Assembly: GCA_947372365.1 (NCBI GenBank)
Contig: CANBTK010000087.1
Coordinates: 1 to 7,319 of the forward strand
Direction of reading: 5' to 3'
Source of the DNA: Flavipsychrobacter stenotrophus
GTDB taxonomy: Bacteria > Bacteroidota > Bacteroidia > Chitinophagales > Chitinophagaceae
DNA: 7,319 nt
The notes beneath the pieces are model-generated. The model worked only from the letters and a program-made list of their open reading frames with translations, made no database searches and was not told where the DNA came from. Every line of letters begins with the position of its first letter. The first letter of the stretch is position 1. Below, piece by piece: positions 1-4,821 of the stretch. A program made the translations under genes and the position numbers.

Positions 1-2
1 AC

Positions 3-98
3 CTTATAGATGAGGAAGGCAAATTCGTATTACAAAATACGCCTCCCCCCACACAAACAATGAACCTGGTAATGGCTATTGAGAAATTGTTTAAATAG
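3..98 (+). CDS. C-terminal fragment of a probable thioredoxin/TlpA-like protein
   Basis: An open frame enters from the left edge and stops with TAG at 96-98, giving 31 visible residues. It begins LIDEEGKFVL, which matches the strand shared by TlpA/thioredoxin-fold proteins (usually a cis-Pro, then a few residues, then LID.dG). A short proline-rich turn (PPPT) and a final helix ending EKLFK follow, as expected for the C-terminus of the fold. The CxxC active site would lie upstream, outside the window, so thiol-disulfide activity cannot be confirmed. The gene converges on the response regulator with a 31-base gap, and I see no hairpin terminator in that gap. The family call rests on a short segment only; the existence of a coding frame is more certain than its name. 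Confidence 0.55.
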   Translation, partial: LIDEEGKFVLQNTPPPTQTMNLVMAIEKLFK

Positions 99-129
99 CA
101 AATAAGTAAACGCCCGGAAAAATAACCTG

Positions 130-849
130 CTATTCCAATATTGGTGCTGCATCTGCGTTCATCACAAACTTGAACCCAATACCATGAATCGTCTGGAGTT
201 TTGCTGCAGTCTGGTTCTTCAGGTACTTCCGCACCTTAGTAATAAATACGTCCATGCTACGCCCAAGGAAGTAGTCGTCCTTGCCCCATACATTCATTAA
301 TATTTCGTCGCGCTTCAATACGCGGTTTACATTCATGCATAAATACCTGAAAAGGTCAGCCTCCCTTTGGGTGAGCTGGTGGTGTTCCTTTTCATTAGCC
401 AGTGTAAGGTTGGAATAATCAAAATTGAGGTTGCCTATCCTGAAATACATAGGGCCTTCCTGCTCTTTCTTCTTGCTGCGCTTCAGGAAAACCTGTATCC
501 TTTTCAGCACCTCATGCATGTTATAGGGCTTTATCACATAGTCATCCGCACCTACATCAAAGCCGGCCAGCCTGTCATCATCCATACTTTTAGAAGTAAG
601 CATCATGATGGGTATGTTCTCATTTTTCTTGCGGATATGGTTAGCCAATTCTATACCATCTTTTTTGCCGGGCAGCATAACATCAAGTAAGCAGATGTCA
701 TAAATATTCTTCATGAATTGCTGCCAGGCAGTATCGCTGTCTGTGCACAAATTCACTTCGTAATTCTGCTTTTGCAAAAAATCTTTCACCACGAACCCGA
801 GTACAGGGTCGTCTTCTACTAACAATATTTTAACCTTGGGTTGCGACAT
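130..849 (-). CDS. OmpR-family response regulator (RprY-like)
   Basis: This 239-residue two-component response regulator has an N-terminal receiver domain (about 5-124) and a C-terminal OmpR/PhoB winged-helix DNA-binding domain (about 136-232). The receiver has the acidic pocket E12-D13-D14, the phospho-acceptor D56 in LLDVMLPG, the switch residue T85 and the K107-P108 pair, so it should be phosphorylatable. The recognition-helix region RSMDVFITKVRK and the end IHGIGFKF are typical of Bacteroidota RprY-type regulators, so it probably acts as a cytoplasmic transcription factor. The loop after D56 reads PGKKDG, one residue longer than the usual PGxDG. The ATG at 847-849 gives a normal-length N-terminus. 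The gene lies 91 bases downstream of ruvC on the same strand; no histidine kinase is visible, so its partner and signal are unknown. The family is secure; the RprY assignment is by resemblance. Confidence 0.93.
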   Translation of the reverse strand: MSQPKVKILLVEDDPVLGFVVKDFLQKQNYEVNLCTDSDTAWQQFMKNIYDICLLDVMLPGKKDGIELANHIRKKNENIPIMMLTSKSMDDDRLAGFDVGADDYVIKPYNMHEVLKRIQVFLKRSKKKEQEGPMYFRIGNLNFDYSNLTLANEKEHHQLTQREADLFRYLCMNVNRVLKRDEILMNVWGKDDYFLGRSMDVFITKVRKYLKNQTAAKLQTIHGIGFKFVMNADAAPILE

Positions 850-940
850 AAATCAAAAGGACGATTTTAAATCTCGTGCTAATATACCACTTCTTAATTA
901 TTTTATTGCATTGTTAAACACAAATAAGCATAACAAAAGT

Positions 941-1525
941 TTATTTTACTCTATCAGGGTTTACCTCAACAAAGGCAGCCCAGCTATTTTGTTTTTTGCC
1001 CTTTGGGGCTTTTGCCATGTTTACCGCTGCTACCGGGTTACCTTGCTGGTAATGGTGGCAAAGCGCAACAGCAACAGCATCCGTGGCATCCATGTAGGGC
1101 GATTCTTCTTCAAATTTAAGGGTACATTGCAACATTTTCCAAACCTGTTCTTTAGTTGCGTTCCCCCTGCCCGTTACCGAAAGCTTTATTTTGCGGGGCG
1201 CGTACTCCGTAGCCTGTAGCCCGGCTGCCATTGCCGCAGCTATTGCTACACCTTGTGCCCTGCCCAGTTTGAGCATACTTTGTACGTTCTTTCCAAAAAA
1301 TGGTGCCTCAATGGCTACCGCAGTAGGCTTATAGAGCTGTATCAGCGATGCTGTTTTTTTAAAGATAAGGTGCAGCCTTTCGGAATGGTCCTCCTTTGCC
1401 GATAGTTTCAGCACGCCCATCTCCAGCAGGCTTATGGCTTTGTTCTCCACGGCAATCAGGCCAAAACCCATTACCAGTGTACCCGGGTCTATGCCAAGAA
1501 TAACTTTTTTATCCGTACCTTTCAA
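941..1525 (-). CDS. ruvC: Holliday junction resolvase RuvC (TTG start proposed)
   Basis: RuvC is the Mg-dependent endonuclease that cuts Holliday junctions symmetrically during recombinational repair, working with the RuvAB branch-migration motor. All four catalytic acids are visible: D13 in GIDPGT, E73 in AIEAPFFGKN, and D146 and D149 in DATDAVAVAL. The spacing is close to E. coli D7/E66/D138/D141. The LKLGRAQG helix and the VTGRGNATKEQV segment are also standard. The open frame extends to an ATG at 1571-1573 (210 residues), but the extra 16 residues, with three consecutive Cys and a hydrophobic run, do not look like RuvC. A candidate promoter -7 element also lies inside that extension. The TTG at 1523-1525 gives MKGTDKKVILGIDPGT, the expected N-terminus, and a protein of 194 residues. 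ruvA and ruvB are not in the window. Confidence 0.93.
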   Translation of the reverse strand: MKGTDKKVILGIDPGTLVMGFGLIAVENKAISLLEMGVLKLSAKEDHSERLHLIFKKTASLIQLYKPTAVAIEAPFFGKNVQSMLKLGRAQGVAIAAAMAAGLQATEYAPRKIKLSVTGRGNATKEQVWKMLQCTLKFEEESPYMDATDAVAVALCHHYQQGNPVAAVNMAKAPKGKKQNSWAAFVEVNPDRVK

Positions 1526-1547
1526 AAACAGAAAATTGATGCAACAA

Positions 1548-1555
1548 CAAATATA
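1548..1555 (-). promoter_or_regulatory. Candidate -7 promoter element for ruvC
   Basis: On the minus strand this site reads TATATTTG, an exact match to the Bacteroidota -7 consensus TAnnTTTG. It would place the transcript start roughly at 1541, some 15 bases before the proposed TTG start of ruvC. I could not find a convincing TTG at -33 with a 19-21 base spacer, so the call rests on the -7 box alone and could be chance in this AT-rich stretch. Confidence 0.35.
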
Positions 1556-1585
1556 CAAAATATGTTTCAACATGCATTAATTAGC

Positions 1586-1598
1586 TGCAAGCCTTGCA
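1586..1598. repeat. Perfect 13-base palindrome between ruvC and the DUF3108 gene
   Basis: TGCAAG, a single central C, and CTTGCA form a perfect inverted repeat. It lies in the divergent intergenic region, upstream of the candidate promoters on both sides. The size and symmetry would suit a dimeric regulator, but no binding protein can be named, and a chance palindrome is possible. Confidence 0.4.
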
Positions 1599-1633
1599 CG
1601 GCAAGTTAAAATAATACTAACGCCAGGCAGCTT

Positions 1634-1666
1634 TTTGGCATCCGTCCTATCGCGGCATAGTATTTG
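1634..1666 (+). promoter_or_regulatory. Candidate Bacteroidota-type promoter for the DUF3108 gene
   Basis: A TTTG box at 1634-1637 resembles the -33 element. After a 20-base spacer comes TAGTATTTG at 1658-1666, which resembles the -7 consensus TAnnTTTG but has three rather than two bases between TA and TTTG. Transcription would start about 20 bases before the ATG at 1694. The spacing is good and the -7 box imperfect, so the call is moderate. Confidence 0.4.
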
Positions 1667-1693
1667 TTCTAAGCATTACAGATAAAAGTGTTT

Positions 1694-2500
1694 ATGAAAA
1701 AGCAGATAGTTTTTAACTGGTTGAAAGTAATGCTGATAGCCGTTGGCATGTTTGCCATGCCGCTATTAGCCAGTGCCCAGGGCGATTTTGTAAGAAGTTT
1801 CCAGGATGGTGAAAAACTGACCTTCAGGGTATTCTATAACATGAGCTTTATATGGATCCATTCAGGCGATGCCGTATTTACAGTAAAGCCTGAAGTGGTT
1901 AACCAGCGCAATGTGTACCATGTAACAGGCGTAGGCACTACCGCCAGCTCGTTTGAATGGTTCTACAAGGTTTCGGATAAATACGAAAGCTATGTAGATA
2001 AGGAAACGCTGCTGCCGCTCAAATTTACCCGTAATGTAAACGAAGGCGGGCTGAAATTCTGCAACGACGTATCTTTCAATCATGATAAGTGCCAGGCAGT
2101 ATCAGATAAGCAGGAATTTATGATTCCGAAAAATACCCAGGATGTGCTTTCGTCAATGTACTACGCGCGCAACGTGAACTACAACAAATACAAGCCGGGC
2201 GACAAAATCCCTTTTACCATGTTCCTTGATAAGCAGGTTTACAACCTGTATATTAAGTACATAGGCAAGGAAAGGATTACTACCCGCATGGGCACTTTCA
2301 ATGCCATAAAAATATCGCCGCTGCTTATAGAGGGCACTATTTTCAAGGACGGCAATAAGATGACAATATGGCTGAGCGATGACGATAACCACCTGCCGGT
2401 ACGTGTTGAAAGCCCTATTTTAATTGGGAATATTAAAATAGACCTCATGGAGTACGAAAACCTGAGGAATCCTTTTGCAGGGCTGATAAGCAAGAACTAA
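1694..2500 (+). CDS. Exported DUF3108 domain-containing protein
   Basis: The protein has 268 residues and starts at the ATG at 1694; a GTG two codons upstream (1688) is possible, but the ATG followed by AAAAAG gives a standard signal peptide. Residues 1-28 have a basic start (MKKQ), a hydrophobic core and an ASA cleavage site before QGDF, so the protein is exported to the periplasm or cell surface. No lipobox Cys is seen. The mature part is one DUF3108 domain. It opens with a segment like FQDGEKLTFRVFYN, continues with an IWIHSGDAVF strand, WFYKVSDKYESYVD and the NVNEGG segment, and ends with a VRVESPILIG strand. The family appears rich in beta strands and its biochemical role is unknown. The gene diverges from ruvC, has its own candidate promoter and is followed by a terminator, so it is probably monocistronic. 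The family call is strong; no function can be given. Confidence 0.88.
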   Translation: MKKQIVFNWLKVMLIAVGMFAMPLLASAQGDFVRSFQDGEKLTFRVFYNMSFIWIHSGDAVFTVKPEVVNQRNVYHVTGVGTTASSFEWFYKVSDKYESYVDKETLLPLKFTRNVNEGGLKFCNDVSFNHDKCQAVSDKQEFMIPKNTQDVLSSMYYARNVNYNKYKPGDKIPFTMFLDKQVYNLYIKYIGKERITTRMGTFNAIKISPLLIEGTIFKDGNKMTIWLSDDDNHLPVRVESPILIGNIKIDLMEYENLRNPFAGLISKN

Positions 2501-2523
2501 GTAACCAATACCGATAAAAGGCT

Positions 2524-2560
2524 AATGCCGGCCAACCTGATGTGTTGCCGGCATTTGTAT
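2524..2560 (+). terminator. Hairpin terminator after the DUF3108 gene
   Basis: AATGCCGG at 2524-2531 pairs with CCGGCATT at 2548-2555. Inside this, CAAC pairs with GTTG after a one-base bulge, leaving a 7-base loop. A short, interrupted T-rich tail (TGTATTT) follows. It starts 23 bases after the stop codon, the expected place for an intrinsic terminator; the weak T-tract makes its strength uncertain. Confidence 0.6.
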
Positions 2561-2677
2561 TTATATGTATGTATGCTGGCGCCAAGGCACCAACCATCAC
2601 TTTACCATTTTTCCTCTTCATTTTTAAACCTGTAATCTCCTACCTTTAGGGTGATTTTTCAACAAAAGCAGTCCAAA

Positions 2678-2693
2678 GCCAAAAAAAATTGGC
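2678..2693. repeat. Short inverted repeat upstream of the sigma factor gene
   Basis: GCCAA and TTGGC flank a run of six A, 38 bases before the GTG start of the sigma factor. It could be an operator or a 5'-leader hairpin for the sigma operon. The stem is only 5 base pairs, so chance is a real possibility. The rest of 2561-2731 holds no gene and no convincing -33/-7 promoter pair. Confidence 0.25.
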
Positions 2694-2731
2694 ACCATTG
2701 GGTTACTTTTTCCTTAATAAAGTATTAACTG

Positions 2732-3313
2732 GTGTACAGTCCCGCAAATAACGAACAACAAGTACTTACAGCACTTGCCAGAGGCGACAGGGCAGCTACC
2801 GAGCAGATATATAAGCAGCAATACCCCATTATTAATGGTTGGTTAATAAAAAATGGCGGCACTGTAGATGACTCGGCAGATTTGTTTCAGGAGGCGATGG
2901 TGGTACTGTTTGGGAAAGTACAAGACGAAGAGTTTAGGTTAACATGCAGTGTTGGCACCTATTTATTTGCCATAAGCAAGCACCTTTGGTACAAGAAGCT
3001 GCAAAAGCAGCAGAAAGAACCCACAAGGCTGTTTGACAATACAGAGGCTGACGAGGATGGAGCGCAACATGCACACGAAGATGACCTGGATGTGCACCAT
3101 GAACGCGAAGCGCATTTTGAGCAATTAGATATTGCGCTGGAGCAGATTGGCGAGCCTTGCAGGTCATTACTACAGGCATACTATCATAAAGATAAAAGTA
3201 TGCAGCAAATTGCGGCCGATTTTGGGTACACCAACCCCGAAAACGCCAAAACACAGAAATATAAATGCCTTGCCCGGTTGCGGAAGTTATTTTATACGAT
3301 GCAGCCTAAATGA
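2732..3313 (+). CDS. ECF-type RNA polymerase sigma factor
   Basis: This 193-residue sigma-70 family protein has only regions 2 and 4, as in ECF sigma factors that redirect RNA polymerase to a small regulon. Region 2 (about 20-92) contains the ADLFQEAMVVLF core-binding helix and the TYLFAISKHLWYKKL segment for the -10-like element. Region 4 (about 128-187) includes QIGEPCRSLLQAYYHKDKSMQQIAADFGY, a helix-turn-helix, then ENAKTQKYKCLARLRKL, the pattern common in Bacteroidota ECF factors. The linker (about 97-128) is strongly acidic and holds five His. The start is GTG at 2732: an in-frame TAA at 2726-2728 rules out an upstream ATG, and the N-terminus has normal length for the family. Its stop overlaps the next gene's start in ATGA, implying translational coupling with its probable membrane partner. 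Many such operons autoregulate; no target promoter is evident here. Confidence 0.9.
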   Translation: MYSPANNEQQVLTALARGDRAATEQIYKQQYPIINGWLIKNGGTVDDSADLFQEAMVVLFGKVQDEEFRLTCSVGTYLFAISKHLWYKKLQKQQKEPTRLFDNTEADEDGAQHAHEDDLDVHHEREAHFEQLDIALEQIGEPCRSLLQAYYHKDKSMQQIAADFGYTNPENAKTQKYKCLARLRKLFYTMQPK

Positions 3314-4413
3314 ATAAAAGTATGAATGCGAATAATATTTGGGAGATTGCCGAATCCTACCTTGACGGTACATTAACCCCAGCAGAAATTGCAGAAGTGA
3401 ATACCCGCCTTAAAACAGATGCCGGTTTTGCGGCTGAGTTTAATGAAAACCTTAACCTCATCAATTCGCTTAACGCTAACGGAAAGCAGAAGCGCTTCCG
3501 TTCCATGCTACAGGATATACACCAGAAGCAAGGCGCACAGCAGCCTGCTAAAAAAACCATTGCTTTGCCTGCCCATTTCTGGCGTACGGCAGCCGTTGCC
3601 GCTGGCGTTGCACTGCTTACCTCTATCAGCACTTACAGCATATTTGTAAACTCGGCTAATAAAAGCGCATCGCAGTACAGCACCATAAGCAGGGAAGTAG
3701 AGCACATTAAAACAGTACAGAAAAGGCAGCAGGAGCAGCAAAACGCTATTATTGATTCTATTAAAAAGAAAAATGCCCCAAGCATACCTACATCTGAGGT
3801 TCGCTATACCGGCACAGGCTTTGCGCTCACTAATGATGGCTATTTTGCTACTGCTTACCACGTTATTAACTACGGCAAGTTCGACTCGGTTTATATTCAG
3901 TGCAGCGACGATAAATACTACAAAGCAGTACTTGTAAACTACAGCGAAAAAACCGACCTGGCTATACTTAAAGTGGAGAAGAAAGGCTTCAAATTTGGCA
4001 AAGGTGAAGTGCCTTACACCATTACAGCAGCCAAATCGCCTTTAGCAGCACGTATATTTACAGTTGGCTACCCGCAGGATGATATGGTTTATAGCGAAGG
4101 CTATATCAGCTCAAAAAATGGCTATAATGGCAACTCCAGCCAGTATACACTGGCTCTGCCAGCCGGCCACGGCCAGAGCGGTTCCCCCCTTATAGATGCT
4201 AATGGCAACATTACGGGTATCCTCACTGCCATAAGCGGCCCTGAAGAAGCCAACACCTATGCAGCAAGTGCAGATGCCCTCCTGGAGGTATTGCAGCCAA
4301 TACGCAGCAATATACACCTGCCTAAGGCCAATAAACTGGGCAAGCTGAGCCGCGAGAAGCAAATAGAGCAATTGGAAACGTACACCTTCTCGGTAAAAGT
4401 TTATAAGAAGTAA
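3310..4413 (+). CDS. Membrane-anchored trypsin/HtrA-like serine protease with anti-sigma-like N-terminus
   Basis: This 367-residue single-pass membrane protein appears to have three parts. Residues 1-90 are cytoplasmic and start with a short helical segment (WEIAESYLDGTLTPAEIAEVNTRL) resembling the N-terminus of Bacteroidota anti-sigma factors; there is no zinc-binding HxxxCxxC motif. A hydrophobic segment at about 92-113 is the membrane span. A charged, Gln-rich helix (about 118-155), possibly coiled coil, then leads to a trypsin-like domain (about 163-335) in the periplasm. The catalytic triad is visible: H184 in ATAYHVI, D216 in KTDLAIL and S290 in GHGQSGSPL, with GTGFALTNDGYFAT before the His as in HtrA-type proteases. 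There is no PDZ domain. The ATG overlaps the sigma stop (ATGA); another ATG four codons on is possible. Inference: it binds and holds the sigma factor at the membrane while sensing or cutting envelope proteins, or itself. Protease and topology are well supported; the anti-sigma role rests on gene order and a weak N-terminal resemblance. Confidence 0.87.
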   Translation: MNKSMNANNIWEIAESYLDGTLTPAEIAEVNTRLKTDAGFAAEFNENLNLINSLNANGKQKRFRSMLQDIHQKQGAQQPAKKTIALPAHFWRTAAVAAGVALLTSISTYSIFVNSANKSASQYSTISREVEHIKTVQKRQQEQQNAIIDSIKKKNAPSIPTSEVRYTGTGFALTNDGYFATAYHVINYGKFDSVYIQCSDDKYYKAVLVNYSEKTDLAILKVEKKGFKFGKGEVPYTITAAKSPLAARIFTVGYPQDDMVYSEGYISSKNGYNGNSSQYTLALPAGHGQSGSPLIDANGNITGILTAISGPEEANTYAASADALLEVLQPIRSNIHLPKANKLGKLSREKQIEQLETYTFSVKVYKK

Positions 4414-4437
4414 CTTCTTGTTTTGTTAATACATACT

Positions 4438-4466
4438 GCCGCCCGGTTTCCGGGCGGCTTTCTTTT
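4438..4466 (+). terminator. Strong intrinsic terminator of the sigma/protease operon
   Basis: GCCGCCCGG (4438-4446) and CCGGGCGGC (4450-4458) form a perfect 9-base-pair GC-rich stem with a TTT loop, followed by TTTCTTTT. It begins 25 bases after the protease stop codon. This is a textbook rho-independent terminator. Confidence 0.92.
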
Positions 4467-4764
4467 GCCTGTAGTTTAGGGTGCAGGCGCTGTTGCACAA
4501 TAAGATTCGGCATATAAACATCCCCTCAAAGCTTCGCTCGTGCCCTTGCCGGCATCCTTCCAAGGTGAATAGCTATGCCGCGTTTACCTTTGTGTTCAAA
4601 CTATTGCTAATGCCGTTTTTAAATGTTCAATCCATATCTGTAAACATACGATCCCATGGGGACCGGTGCTCAACTAGATGGCATTGCCCTTCAGGAGGTA
4701 CGGGGTGGCTACGGTGCAGTCGTAATGCCTATATGGCATTGCAGCCTTAGAGCAACAGCTGGCC
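4467..4764. other. Gene-free stretch between convergent terminators
   Basis: About 300 bases separate the terminators of the two convergent transcription units. Short open frames exist on both strands (for example 4481-4750 on the plus strand), but they have low-complexity or Cys/Arg-rich translations, no family resemblance and no ribosome-binding context, and I do not count them as genes. Within it, AATGCC and GGCATT flank TATAT as an inverted repeat at 4724-4740, and the 10-mer ATGGCATTGC occurs twice (4678-4687 and 4733-4742). It could be a decayed gene or mobile-element remnant, or plain spacer; I cannot tell which. Confidence 0.5.
4724..4740. repeat. Short inverted repeat in the gene-free stretch
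   Basis: AATGCC (4724-4729) and GGCATT (4735-4740) can pair around a TATAT loop. No T-tract follows, so it is not a typical terminator. Its second arm overlaps one copy of a 10-base direct repeat. Function unknown and possibly none. Confidence 0.3.
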
Positions 4765-4800
4765 CAAAAAATAAAAACGGCTGCCATTGCGGGCAGCCGT
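4765..4800 (-). terminator. Intrinsic terminator of the Ig-repeat protein gene
   Basis: Read on the minus strand, ACGGCTGCC and GGCAGCCGT form a perfect 9-base-pair stem with a 6-base loop, followed by TTTTTATTTTTT. It starts 21 bases beyond the stop codon of the large minus-strand gene. This is a strong rho-independent terminator. Confidence 0.92.
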
Positions 4801-4821
4801 TGTTGTGTGTGTAGGAAAAAA

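Noticed and set aside
882..889. TATATTAG (minus strand) as a -7 element for the response regulator
   Set aside because: One mismatch in the critical TTTG part and no matching -33 box; not stronger than chance in this AT-rich gap.
836..1219. 127-codon open frame on the plus strand
   Set aside because: It is mostly antisense to ruvC and its translation resembles no known family; RuvC on the other strand explains the coding signal.
1556..1573. The ATG at 1571-1573 as the ruvC start
   Set aside because: It adds a Cys-rich hydrophobic N-terminus foreign to RuvC and lies upstream of a candidate -7 element. I prefer the TTG at 1523-1525 but cannot exclude the ATG.
2641..2648. TACCTTTA as a -7 promoter element for the sigma operon
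   Set aside because: One mismatch to TAnnTTTG and no TTG at the right distance upstream.
4322..4513. 63-codon open frame on the minus strand
   Set aside because: It runs across the operon terminator and into the 3' end of the protease gene; a shadow frame without family resemblance.
4481..4750. 89-codon open frame on the plus strand in the gene-free stretch
   Set aside because: No recognisable domain, erratic composition, no ribosome-binding context, and it starts shortly after a strong terminator.
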